From Nitrospira sp. (GTDB lineage: Bacteria > Nitrospirota > Nitrospiria > Nitrospirales > Nitrospiraceae), in contig JALHMZ010000008.1 in assembly GCA_022843785.1 (NCBI GenBank), positions 62,001 to 126,000 on the forward strand: a DNA stretch of 64,000 bases, given 5' to 3'. A model generated the notes under the pieces. The model saw only the letters and a program-made list of their open reading frames with translations. It did no database searches and was not told where the DNA came from. Shown here one piece after another: positions 8,818-16,760 of this stretch. Made by a program: the position numbers and the translations under genes. Each line of letters starts with the position of its first letter. Positions within the stretch are counted from its first letter, which is position 1.

Positions 8818-10176
8818 TTAGCGATGCTTGGGCGGCGAACGTTTCCGATCCAGCTGCCGCAGCACGCTTCCAGCTGCGGTAATCCGAACGGCTTCGTCGG
8901 TGTCCCCTAAGGCTTTGACGAGCAGTGGCATCACAGGTCCTGCACTGTTCCCCAATGCTTTGGCGGCCATGAGTCGTGGAAGCGGTTGCATATCCCGGAG
9001 CAGGGGTTCCAGCAGAGCCACGGCCTCTGTATTCGAGGTGGCACTGAGCGCCTGAGCGGCAGCGCCTCGAACGGAGGGGTCTGACTGTTTCACAAGTTCA
9101 GCTACGAGCGGCAGGGCCGAGGCTTCTCCCAAACGAAGCAACCCCTCGGCGGCAGCCGCGCGGACCTGCCAACTGGGGTCCCGGGTCAAGGCCTGCAGCA
9201 ACGGGCGATTTTCCTTGATGCCCAGCCTGCCCAGGCTTCCGGCCGCGACACTGCGAACCATGGCGATGTCGTCTCCAATGGCATGGGTCAACGGTGCGAC
9301 TCCCCCGGGCGAACCGAATTCTCCCAGCGCACCGGCGGCGAAGGCACGCACGGATGGGTGGGGATCATACACGGCCTGACTGAGGGCTGCCAGACTTGTC
9401 GGGCGCTTCAGCCGGCCGAGCACACCGAGCGCTGCCATGCGCATGTCCTCATCCGGGAGTGTGGCTGCGTTGGTGATATCGGCCAGTTTGTCGGATTGTC
9501 CCATGTGATAGAGGGCTGCCGCGGCAAAGATCGATTCGGGGCCTTCGTCGGTGCGGGCGATGTCGGAGAATCGGGCAATGAGATCAGCGGCATTGGCCTC
9601 TCCCAGGGCGCTCATGGCGGCAATGCGCACGGTAGGCATCTGGTCGCCTAATGCTCGCCGGAGTGCACCGGATTTCTTGGCCAGGCCGGCTTTCCCGATC
9701 GCTTCTGCGGCCCGCGTCCGCACCAGGACAGACGAGTCCAGCAGCCCGTCCTCCAGAACGGCGGCCGTTTCCGGCAGGCCCAGTTCCGCCAAGGCGCTGT
9801 AGGCGGCAATGCGGACATGTTCTTTGCGGTCTCTGACGTGGCTCGTGATGACCGTGAGCGCGAGAGGACGGAGCAGTGCGGGGTCATGGGTGCGCCCATC
9901 CGGAGCGAGTCTCACATAAATTGCGAGTGCTTCATCGGTGCGCCCGATCCGGACGTAGCTCAACAGACAGGTCCGTAACAACTGGTTCGAGACCGTGGTT
10001 CCCTGAGGTATGGTCTGAAAGAGTGCGGCGACTGCTGCATAGTCACCGGCCTTGAAGAGATCGGTGGCGGTCGATTCTATGGAGGACGAGGCCCCGGCGG
10101 CGTGGGCTGGTGCGATTGATGCGGCGCAGAGTGTCACGGTGGCGGCCAACACCCAGGCGCAGGCCGGATGCCGCAT
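8818..10176 (-). CDS. Exported HEAT-repeat protein
   Basis: The 452-residue protein starts with a good signal peptide (MRHPACAWVLAATVTL, cleavage near AHAAG). A short helical region follows, then about nine HEAT repeats such as 'HPSVRAFAAGALGEFGSPGG' and PSWQVRAAAAEGLLRLGE. It should be a periplasmic or outer-surface scaffold. An in-frame ATG at 10224 would overlap the phosphorylase stop by 7 bp but would bury the signal peptide, so the later start was preferred. The downstream coiled-coil gene follows within 14 bp. The binding partner is unknown. Confidence 0.72.
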   Translation of the reverse strand: MRHPACAWVLAATVTLCAASIAPAHAAGASSSIESTATDLFKAGDYAAVAALFQTIPQGTTVSNQLLRTCLLSYVRIGRTDEALAIYVRLAPDGRTHDPALLRPLALTVITSHVRDRKEHVRIAAYSALAELGLPETAAVLEDGLLDSSVLVRTRAAEAIGKAGLAKKSGALRRALGDQMPTVRIAAMSALGEANAADLIARFSDIARTDEGPESIFAAAALYHMGQSDKLADITNAATLPDEDMRMAALGVLGRLKRPTSLAALSQAVYDPHPSVRAFAAGALGEFGSPGGVAPLTHAIGDDIAMVRSVAAGSLGRLGIKENRPLLQALTRDPSWQVRAAAAEGLLRLGEASALPLVAELVKQSDPSVRGAAAQALSATSNTEAVALLEPLLRDMQPLPRLMAAKALGNSAGPVMPLLVKALGDTDEAVRITAAGSVLRQLDRKRSPPKHR

Positions 10177-10217
10177 CGATGTCCGCCCCGTGCCCCGATG
10201 CTCTGCGCGGAAGGTGA

Positions 10218-12377
10218 TCACCATGTCGATGGGGCGCGCAGCGTGGCGGGCTCGTAGAGCATCCCCACATAGTCTTTTACCATGCGGGTGGTGCAAAACT
10301 GTGGAGCGATGGTGCGGATGCATTCTTTGACCATATGCAGCCAGCCGCGAGGGATGCCGTCTCGATCGCGTTGGTAAAAGAGCGGCACGGCTTCCTGTTC
10401 CAAGATGCGATAGAGCTGTTCGGCGTCATGCTGATCCTGTGCTGTGGTGTCTGCCTGGTCGCCCAACGGTTGGATGCCCCATCCATTGGCGCCGTTGTAT
10501 CCTTCAGCCCACCATCCATCCAGGATGCTCAGGTTCAGTACCCCGTTCAGCGCAGCCTTCATGCCGCTCGTCCCGCTGGCTTCCAAGGGAAAGCGCGGAG
10601 TGTTGAGCCAGATGTCGACCCCTTGCACGAGAAACTTGGCCATGTGCATGTCGTAGTCTTCGAGAAACGCGACATGCCCGCCCAACTTATGGTCATGGCA
10701 AAAGCTGAGCACTTCGTGAATGAAGTATCGTCCCGGCTCATCAGCCGGATGGGCTTTGCCTGCGAAGATCAATTGGACAGGTCTCCATCTGTTTTGGAGA
10801 AGCAGTTTCAAACGTTCGAGATCCTGGAAGAGGAGCGTCGCCCGTTTGTACGTGGCAAACCGTCTGGCAAAACCGATCGTCAGTGCTTCAGGATCGAGGA
10901 GCGTGCCGCGAGCCAGCACTTGTGAGGGCTGGAGGTGGCCCTGCATCCATCCGGTTCTGGCCCGTTCGCGGATAAAACTCATGAGTTTCCGTTTCATGGC
11001 CTGACGGACGCTCCATAATTCGGCGTCGGGGATATCCGTCACCCGTTGCCACATGGCCGGATCGTCACAGCTGGAGGTCCATGTGGGGCTGAGGGATTTG
11101 CCGTACAGGTGATGAAGTTCGGGGGAGATCCAGGTCGGCGCGTGAACGCCGTTCGTGACGCTGCGGATGGGGACTTGCTCGGCGGGCAAGCCTGGCCAGA
11201 AATGCCGCCACATCTCGCGGGTGACGCGGCCATGTTCGCGACTCACGCCGTTTACGTGGGCGGACAGGCGCATCGCCAGTGCGGTCATGTTGAAACCCTG
11301 GCCGCGCGACTCGGGTGTTTCGCCCAGACCCATGAACGTGTCCCGTGAGAGGCCGAGTTGCTCCCAATAGCCTGCAAAGTATCGGTCCATCAAATGGTGG
11401 GGGAACACGTCGTGGCCGGCCGGCACCGGCGTATGGGTTGTAAACACAGTGCTTTGGCGGACCAGTTCACTGGCTTCAGCATGTGTGGCCCCCTTCTGCA
11501 TAAACTCCCGGAGGCGTTCCAAGGTGAGAAAGGCGGAATGGCCTTCGTTCGCATGCCAGACGGAGGGGGCGATGCCCAATGCGCGCAAGAGCCGTACGCC
11601 GCCGATCCCCAACAAGATTTCCTGGCACAGCCGCATTTCCTGATCGCCACCGTACAGTCGGGCGGACAGGGCGCGATTCTCCGGGCTATTTTCAGGCACA
11701 TCCGTATCGATCAGGAAGAGCGGCACGCGGCCCACTACGACTCGCCAGACGGCGGCGGTGACGTGGCGTCCCCCCATCTCGACGGCAAACCGGCAGGCGT
11801 CTCCGGACAGAGTCTGGGCCGCTTGAATGGGAGACTCTTCCCGGGTGAACGGCGCATAGGCCGCTTCCTGCCATCCTTCCTGAGTGAGGCGCTGGCGGAA
11901 ATAACCTTGCGGATACATGAATCCAATGCCGACCAGGGGCACGCCGAGGTCGCTGGCTTCTTTGCAGTGGTCGCCCGCCAGAATGCCGAGGCCGCCGCTA
12001 TAAATGGGCACAGACGTATGCAGACCGAATTCCGCGGAGAAGTAGGCGATGGTCGTCTTCGTCAAATCCGTGTGGTGGGCGCCGAACCAGCTTTTCTTGT
12101 TCGCGCAATACTCGTCGAAGAGGCGGAGCACCGCCGAGTAGTGACGAAGAAATGACGGATCTTCCCCCAGCCGGGCCAGCCGGTCCGGCCTCACATCGGC
12201 CAAGAGTTTGACGGGATTATGGTGTGTGAGAAGCCAGAGCGTGGGGTCGATGGTTTCGAACAATTCGCGTGCTTCCAGTGTCCAGCTCCACCAGAGGTTA
12301 TGAGCCACCTCAGACAGGCGTCCGAGACTCGGAGGGAGATGGGCAAGAGAACTGTTCACGGAAGTAGAAGTATCCAC
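10218..12377 (-). CDS. glgP: Alpha-glucan (glycogen) phosphorylase
   Basis: This cytoplasmic enzyme releases glucose-1-phosphate from glycogen-type glucans. The 719 residues begin with a DUF3417-like segment (HNLWWSWTLEARELFETID), typical of the alpha-glucan family phosphorylases. The GT35 core follows: 'TIAYFSAEFGLHTSVPIYSG' and, near the C-terminus, EASGTSGMKAALNG with the Lys that carries pyridoxal phosphate. The start is a GTG with AAGGAG 5 bp upstream; longer in-frame readings run into a foldback repeat and are not protein-like. The exported HEAT-repeat gene follows about 40 bp later. No glycogen-synthesis gene is in the window. Confidence 0.88.
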   Translation of the reverse strand: MDTSTSVNSSLAHLPPSLGRLSEVAHNLWWSWTLEARELFETIDPTLWLLTHHNPVKLLADVRPDRLARLGEDPSFLRHYSAVLRLFDEYCANKKSWFGAHHTDLTKTTIAYFSAEFGLHTSVPIYSGGLGILAGDHCKEASDLGVPLVGIGFMYPQGYFRQRLTQEGWQEAAYAPFTREESPIQAAQTLSGDACRFAVEMGGRHVTAAVWRVVVGRVPLFLIDTDVPENSPENRALSARLYGGDQEMRLCQEILLGIGGVRLLRALGIAPSVWHANEGHSAFLTLERLREFMQKGATHAEASELVRQSTVFTTHTPVPAGHDVFPHHLMDRYFAGYWEQLGLSRDTFMGLGETPESRGQGFNMTALAMRLSAHVNGVSREHGRVTREMWRHFWPGLPAEQVPIRSVTNGVHAPTWISPELHHLYGKSLSPTWTSSCDDPAMWQRVTDIPDAELWSVRQAMKRKLMSFIRERARTGWMQGHLQPSQVLARGTLLDPEALTIGFARRFATYKRATLLFQDLERLKLLLQNRWRPVQLIFAGKAHPADEPGRYFIHEVLSFCHDHKLGGHVAFLEDYDMHMAKFLVQGVDIWLNTPRFPLEASGTSGMKAALNGVLNLSILDGWWAEGYNGANGWGIQPLGDQADTTAQDQHDAEQLYRILEQEAVPLFYQRDRDGIPRGWLHMVKECIRTIAPQFCTTRMVKDYVGMLYEPATLRAPSTW

Positions 12378-12420
12378 AGGGGCTCCTTCGATAAATGAGA
12401 TGTCATGCGCGTGGGGTGTG

Positions 12421-12612
12421 AGCCCGCATAATTCATGAACGCTTCTGCTGCAATCGCGGATTCGCTGCTGCGACGAGCCTTCGGCGGGCAGGCTCGCCCC
12501 TCGGACCCTCGACGTACTGCACGAGTACGCCTCAGGTCCTCCGGGCTCCACGTGCCCGTCTCGCAACGCGACTGCGCGATTTCGCGACGAACTGTCATGA
12601 ATGATGCGGGCT
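12421..12612. repeat. 192-bp foldback (MITE-like) element
   Basis: The ends are 18-bp inverted repeats, AGCCCGCATAATTCATGA and TCATGAATGATGCGGGCT, with one mismatch. The interior continues as an imperfect palindrome around a central CGTACTGCACGAGTACG (12513-12529). It carries no ORF of its own and lies between the phosphorylase start and the next minus-strand gene. The centre resembles that of the element at 21306, which suggests one family of non-autonomous repeats. No target duplication is clear. Confidence 0.65.
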
Positions 12613-12645
12613 GGGAGGTCGAGGACACGGTTTTTCTGATCCTGG

Positions 12646-13482
12646 TCAGGCGTGTCCCGCCTTATGCCACGAGGCCCACTCATCGGAGAATGCCACGGCG
12701 GCATAGCGTTCGCCAACGATTTTTGCAACTCGGTTCAGCAGCTTGGTGAGTTGCTGGAGTTCGGCCGGAGTCAGATCTTCGCGGAATCGGGGGTGGAGGC
12801 CCCAGCGTGTTTCGACTTCTTCTCCGGACACGCTCGACATCAGGCTGATCAACTTGATCTCCTGTCCGGTCTGGCCTTTCGTGTCCAGCGAATCGCCCAT
12901 CGATGCGGAAGCCTTGTGCTCAGAGTCAGCAGCGGGCGGTGTCTGGCCCTGGAGTACGGCGCTGATCGCCGGCACGATGGCGCCGGCACACATTGCCGCC
13001 GCCGAACTGAGCTGGCTATTGCCGGGCGCGCCGAGGGCCTGAGCGATTTTCTCGCCGAAGTCACGGAACATCTCGCTCTTCGTCTTGGACTCTTCCGTGA
13101 TTAAAAATTTGTACGGTTCGTAGGTTTCCCGGCTTTCGGCGACGGCAGTACCCACCGTCAGCACGATTTCCATCTGATCCACGTTGTTCCCGAATGCTGG
13201 TTCCAGTGCCTGCTTCAACTGCCGCGTCACTGCATCTTCAAGCCCGTTCATGAAGCCCATCTGGTCCTTCAGCGGGATATGCAGCGCGGCCAGCCGGTCG
13301 GCCACATTGAAGAGAATCTTGAGAAATTCGAGGTAGAGTCCCCACTCGTCCTGTCGCTTCAGCGCGAGCGCCTGCTCAGGCGCATTCTTCTTCATGAGGG
13401 TGACGGACTCCCCCGACACGGCCAGCATGAGCTCGGCCAGTTGGCGGAGTTGGTCCTTATATTCAGTGTTTGCAGTGGCCAT
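12646..13482 (-). CDS. Hypothetical protein (278 residues)
   Basis: The family is not recognised. It is a soluble, mostly helical protein without signal peptide. The first 200 residues contain a mixed region with 'EIVLTVGTAVAESRETYEPY', and a low-complexity linker rich in Ser, Ala and Asp follows (about 190-215). The tail has a helical segment 'LTPAELQQLTKLLNRVAKIV'. The ATG was chosen because GGAG lies 5 bp upstream (GGAGACCTATGG) and the frame before it looks non-coding. It sits at the left border of the accessory island and is separated from the phosphorylase by the foldback repeat. Confidence 0.65.
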   Translation of the reverse strand: MATANTEYKDQLRQLAELMLAVSGESVTLMKKNAPEQALALKRQDEWGLYLEFLKILFNVADRLAALHIPLKDQMGFMNGLEDAVTRQLKQALEPAFGNNVDQMEIVLTVGTAVAESRETYEPYKFLITEESKTKSEMFRDFGEKIAQALGAPGNSQLSSAAAMCAGAIVPAISAVLQGQTPPAADSEHKASASMGDSLDTKGQTGQEIKLISLMSSVSGEEVETRWGLHPRFREDLTPAELQQLTKLLNRVAKIVGERYAAVAFSDEWASWHKAGHA

Positions 13483-13965
13483 AGGTCTCCATGAGTAGCG
13501 GCAGATTATAACGGAGACGCATGTGGGGAGCAAAGAGGCGGTTTCAGTGAATTCGTGCCGGGATGTCGGCAAAGCTACATACCGCGTCCGTGCCATCTTC
13601 AGATCATTTTATTGATTGGGATAAGGCTCAAGGTTATGCCAGGCCACCAAGACCCAAGCTACAAATGATTGAGTTGCGTAAGAGACTGGCGAGGCGATTG
13701 GCGGAATTGGAATAGATGAGGCGCACATTTTCAAATGATGTTCAAGGCGATCCGCGAACTTATGGTAGAGCCAGCCCCCAAAGCCCGCTGCATCAGGTTC
13801 AAGACTTGAGGAGAGAGTCGGGGCCTCTTGAGTAATAAATGAAGACTATGCCTGGCTTCATCAAGCACCAGAGCGTTGGTATGTGCGGGATCATGTCATG
13901 GCAGATATTGTCATTTATTGCCATTTGCGGCATGATGAAAGGGTCAAGAAAGAAGGAGGTGCCTT
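13483..13965. other. Left edge of accessory island; only doubtful small ORFs
   Basis: The gap holds a 50-codon plus-strand frame (13563-13715) ending in the basic, protein-like tail QMIELRKRLARRLAELE. It could be a small gene or the end of a decayed one, but it has no clear ribosome-binding site. A second 39-codon frame begins at the very next base and has no protein character. Just before parD there is an imperfect inverted repeat (TGGCA at 13899, TGCCA at 13919) in the place where a ParD operator is expected. Confidence 0.35.
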
Positions 13966-14226
13966 ATGCAGAGCATGAACATTTCTCTGCCCGATCCCTT
14001 GAAGCAATTCGTGGATGGGCAGATCGCCCAAGGCCGCTACAGTAGCGCCAGCGAATATGTGCGGGAGTTGATCCGGGCGGACGAAAAACGCAAAGCCGAA
14101 GAACAGCTGGAAGCGAAATTGTTGGAAGGGCTGAACGGCAAGGAAAATGCCCTGACGTCGGCGGACTGGAAGGCCCTGCGTGCCGAAGCCTCGGCGAAAC
14201 TGGCCGCGCGAAAGCAATCGCGCTGA
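13966..14226 (+). CDS. ParD/CopG-type antitoxin
   Basis: The 86-residue protein begins with a ribbon-helix-helix DNA-binding domain (MNISLPDPLKQFVDGQIAQG, then YSSASEYVRELIR), as in ParD antitoxins. The charged C-terminal tail (RKAEEQLEAKLLEG onward) would wrap the toxin. AAGGAGG lies 8 bp before the ATG. The stop codon overlaps the toxin start by one base (TGATG). By family analogy it neutralises the downstream toxin and represses the shared promoter. Confidence 0.85.
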   Translation: MQSMNISLPDPLKQFVDGQIAQGRYSSASEYVRELIRADEKRKAEEQLEAKLLEGLNGKENALTSADWKALRAEASAKLAARKQSR

Positions 14227-14546
14227 TGCCGATGGTCTACCAGCGCGCAGCTGCCAGGCGCGACTTGGTGGAGCAGTTCATTTATCTGGCTGAAGAGGCA
14301 GGCTTAGAAACGGCCGAGCGCTTTCTGATCAACGCCGAAGCCAGTTTCAACGACCTGGCTCGCCAGCCCTTGATCGGCGCTCCGGTGCTGCTGCACCATC
14401 CCTCCCTGGCGGGCATGCGCAAGTGGCACATCAAAGACTTTGAGAACCACCTGATTTTCTACACCCCACACGCGGACGGCGTGTCGATCGTGCGCGTGCT
14501 GCACGCGGCACGCGATTGGTGGAGCCTGTTAGGCCTTGAAAACTAG
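14226..14546 (+). CDS. ParE/RelE-superfamily toxin
   Basis: The 106-residue protein has the compact alpha-alpha-beta-beta-beta layout of ParE toxins. An N-terminal helical hairpin (ARRDLVEQFIYLAEEAG) leads to the core motif MRKWHIKDFENHLIFYTP and the final strand VSIVRVLHAARDWW. ParE relatives poison DNA gyrase and RelE relatives cleave mRNA; which applies here cannot be decided from sequence. Translation is coupled to the antitoxin through a TGATG overlap. No frameshift or truncation is visible, so the pair is probably functional. Confidence 0.85.
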   Translation: MPMVYQRAAARRDLVEQFIYLAEEAGLETAERFLINAEASFNDLARQPLIGAPVLLHHPSLAGMRKWHIKDFENHLIFYTPHADGVSIVRVLHAARDWWSLLGLEN

Positions 14547-14571
14547 CAGGACAGGGGGTAGCCAAAGGCTA

Positions 14572-14667
14572 CCGCTTGATCGTGCCGAAGCGGGTGAATC
14601 GATGATGATCGCGCGACGCGGCGACGCTGTTGCCAGGCTCGTTCCGCCTGCCCGTCACTCTTGCTGA
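14572..14667 (+). pseudogene. Remnant of a Phd/YefM-type antitoxin
   Basis: The frame reads PLDRAEAGESMMIARRGD then AVARLVPPA before a stop. This is the conserved centre of Phd/YefM antitoxins (typically ..VEAGE.V.IARRGKPVARLVP). The N-terminal DNA-binding part is missing, since the frame runs back into the toxin stop region without a start or Phd-like sequence. No partner toxin follows. It is a decayed gene beside the intact ParDE pair. Confidence 0.65.
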
Positions 14668-14934
14668 CTCCCGCCGCTGAGCGAGTTGCGCTGGTCGATC
14701 AAAAGAAAAGGGCGCTCCGTGGGTCGTATCGTGGCGGACTCAAGGATGGAGGAGCGGGCGTGACCGCTGGAATGCTCAAAACAAGACGTGCCCCCGATTC
14801 TGGAGAGTAATAAGCAAATAGTCATGCTCGGCCCCATTGTCACAAATCGGAGTAAGGTGGGGCGGTAGGCCAGACTTTCAGGTTGAGTAATCAGAAAACA
14901 CTCCTGAGCTGGCCCGGGTTTCGTGGACACCAGG

Positions 14935-15834
14935 TTAAGACCCACCCAACCGTCGTTCGAACTCCAGCGGACTCAGATACCCAAGGCTCTGATGGAGCCG
15001 CTGGCGATTATAGAACCCTTCGATAAACGAGAAGATCTCTCGACTGGCCTCGTCCCGTGTCTGATACGTCTGGTGATGGACAAGTTCATTCTTCAACGTG
15101 CTGAAGAAGCTCTCCGCCACCGCGTTGTCGTAACAGTTGCCCTTCCCACTCATACTCGGCGTGATCCCCAGGGTGGTGAGCTGCTGTTGATAGGCCCTAC
15201 AGCTATACTGAGCCCCTCGATCCGAGTGATGAATGAGCCCCGGCTGTACCTGCCGTTGGCGGACCGCCATGGCAAGCGCCTCGAGCGTGATCTGTTGATC
15301 GGGCTTCTCCCGCATGGCCCAGCCGATCACCCGACGTGAACAGAGATCCAGGAGCACCGCGACATAGAGCCAGCCCGCGCGGGTAGAGACCAATGTGATA
15401 TCGCCCACCCAGATGCGGTTGAGCGCCGGCGCCACAAACTGCTGCTCAAGCAGATTGGGTGCCGGGGGCGGGAGCTGATGATGCTCCACGATCACCCGGA
15501 AGCGCCGCACCCGCTTCGCCTCCAGTCTCCCGCACTTGCGCAGCCGGGCAACCCGATGGCGCCCACAGGCAATCCCGCGATCAGTGATTTCCCGCCAGAG
15601 CTTCACGGCCCCGTACTGTTCCCGCATCTCCTGATGCACGGAACGCAGCAGGGGCAAGAGCCGCTGATCCTCGGCCGCCCGCGCACTCAGGGGGCGATCG
15701 CGCCACGCATAGTAGCCACTACGGCTCACGCCCAGGACGGTGCAAAGCCGGGTGACCCGATGAAGGCGTGCTTGAGTCCGGATGAACTCGTACTTCACGC
15801 GGACTCTCGCGCGAAGTACTGCGCCGCTTTTTTT
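14935..15834 (-). CDS. IS3-family transposase OrfB (DDE integrase core)
   Basis: This frame is normally reached by -1 frameshifting from orfA on the run TTTTAAAAAAAGC (plus-strand 15828-15838) and supplies the catalytic part of the OrfAB transposase. It has the HTH_21-type region (SVHQEMREQYGAVKLWREI) and the rve core with the three acidic residues in VGDITLVST, HHSDRGAQYS and NAVAESFFSTLKNE. It ends in the usual FYNRQRLHQSLGYLSP. An alternative GTG start at 15798 could make OrfB alone. No disabling change is visible. Confidence 0.87.
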   Translation of the reverse strand, partial: KKSGAVLRARVRVKYEFIRTQARLHRVTRLCTVLGVSRSGYYAWRDRPLSARAAEDQRLLPLLRSVHQEMREQYGAVKLWREITDRGIACGRHRVARLRKCGRLEAKRVRRFRVIVEHHQLPPPAPNLLEQQFVAPALNRIWVGDITLVSTRAGWLYVAVLLDLCSRRVIGWAMREKPDQQITLEALAMAVRQRQVQPGLIHHSDRGAQYSCRAYQQQLTTLGITPSMSGKGNCYDNAVAESFFSTLKNELVHHQTYQTRDEASREIFSFIEGFYNRQRLHQSLGYLSPLEFERRLGGS

Positions 15835-16085
15835 AAAATGTCGCGCTCCTCCGTGACGCGTGCTAATTCGCGCTTGAGGCGGGCTAGTTCCGCAGCTGGC
15901 TCGGCTTGCCGACCGGATCCCGGAAAGGCCCCACCATGAGCCGCCACGTCTCTTTGCCATTTGTAGAGTCGATTACGGGGAATGCCGAGTTCCCGGGCGA
16001 TCTCGGCGGCTGGGCGTTGGCCGGCGTTGAGGAGTTGCACGGCTTGCCGCTTAAACTCAGGCGTGAATCGTCGTCGTTCTGCCAT
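15795..16085 (-). CDS. IS3-family transposase OrfA (HTH protein)
   Basis: The 96-residue protein has an N-terminal helix-turn-helix of the transposase_8 family (RRRFTPEFKRQAVQLLNAG, then AAEIARELGIPRNRLYKWQ) and a C-terminal leucine-zipper-like helix ending ERDILKKAAQYFARESA. It binds the element ends and acts with OrfB as a fusion. The ATG for MAERRRFT was chosen; seven further upstream codons fall in the terminal region. The slippery A-run lies where ILKK is encoded. Confidence 0.87.
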   Translation of the reverse strand: MAERRRFTPEFKRQAVQLLNAGQRPAAEIARELGIPRNRLYKWQRDVAAHGGAFPGSGRQAEPAAELARLKRELARVTEERDILKKAAQYFARESA

Positions 16086-16160
16086 CTCACACCTCCGTGG
16101 GGGCATATCGTGCCCCCTTTTGAGGTGTCCGTCAAACCCGGGCTAGCTCATCCCGACCCC

Positions 16161-16204
16161 TTTTCTGTTTCCCTTTTCTGTTTCCCGACCCCTTTTCTGT
16201 TTCC
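16161..16204. repeat. Three direct copies of TTTTCTGTTTCC next to the IS
   Basis: TTTTCTGTTTCC(C) occurs at 16161, 16174 and 16193; the first and third copies are preceded by CCCGACCCC. The array starts 10 bp outside the IS end. It may be a dispersed intergenic repeat that served as target, or sequence disturbed at insertion. No coding role is seen. Confidence 0.6.
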
Positions 16205-16269
16205 GTTGCCCGCGCTGAATCTCGCGAGTACGATCGGTTTTGGATGGCGGATGCATGAAGGAGGATGAA

Positions 16270-16518
16270 ATGAAGAATCCTCGGCGTATGATGATCGTTG
16301 TTGCGGGATTGGTGGCGGTGGGAGGGTTGTTCGGTTGTGGCCGGGAGGCCCCGGCGGAGAAGACGACGGCTGCATCGGGCAATGCCGTGACGGAGGCAGT
16401 GGGGCAGGCCGCCGTCGATGCGGTGAAGGTTCCGATGGATAAGGCCCGTCAGACGGAAGGGGTGCTGGAAAAGTCGGCCGAGCAGTCGGCGGCTGAAATC
16501 AACAAAGGGACACGGTAG
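16270..16518 (+). CDS. Small lipoprotein of unknown function
   Basis: The 82-residue protein has a classic lipoprotein signal: positive start MKNPRRMM, hydrophobic core, then GGLFGC with the lipidated Cys. The mature part is a short, Ala- and Lys-rich helix (AVGQAAVDAVKVPMDKARQ), reminiscent of small Nitrospira/proteobacterial lipoproteins of unknown role. AGGAGG stands 5 bp before the chosen ATG, which rules against two earlier in-frame ATGs. No operon partner is evident. Confidence 0.65.
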   Translation: MKNPRRMMIVVAGLVAVGGLFGCGREAPAEKTTAASGNAVTEAVGQAAVDAVKVPMDKARQTEGVLEKSAEQSAAEINKGTR

Positions 16519-16760
16519 AGAATCCCTTATGACGGGCCATACGAGTTGAATGCCATGAGAGCGAGAACGGAGATGTAAGGGAGCATGCCCCCTTTTCCTT
16601 CCTCATTATACGTCGTGTCCCTAAACCATACATTTGTTGAACATCGTGTTCCCACTCAAAGTGCAATCCCAAGGTTACTCAGGTATCATTGATCGCCTCA
16701 GATCCGAGGACGTAGGCCAAGAAATACCACCAAAAGCACTAGTTCATTACGAGAGTACCG

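Larger units (their letters stand above)
14905..16150 (-). mobile_element. Complete IS3-family insertion sequence
   Basis: The element is 1246 bp and bounded by 27-bp imperfect inverted repeats, TGAGCT(G/A)GCCCGGGTTT followed by three differing bases and GGACACC at both ends. The sequence TCC immediately outside each end is a probable 3-bp target duplication. It contains overlapping orfA and orfB in the -1 relation typical of the family, with an A7G slippery site in the overlap. Both frames are intact, so it may be active. Confidence 0.88.

Noticed and set aside
10177..10323. Upstream extension of the exported HEAT-repeat protein
   Set aside because: The extra 49 codons overlap the phosphorylase gene and would place the signal peptide internally.
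12421..12612. CRISPR-like or tandem repeat array
   Set aside because: There is a single inverted pair with an imperfect palindrome, not regularly spaced direct repeats.
13716..13835. 39-codon frame starting at the base after the 50-codon frame's stop
   Set aside because: No ribosome-binding site, no protein-like pattern and no homology recognised; mentioned only inside the spacer description.
14655..14945. 96-codon minus-strand frame next to the IS
   Set aside because: It crosses the IS boundary at 14905, so its start would lie inside the element; no family resemblance.
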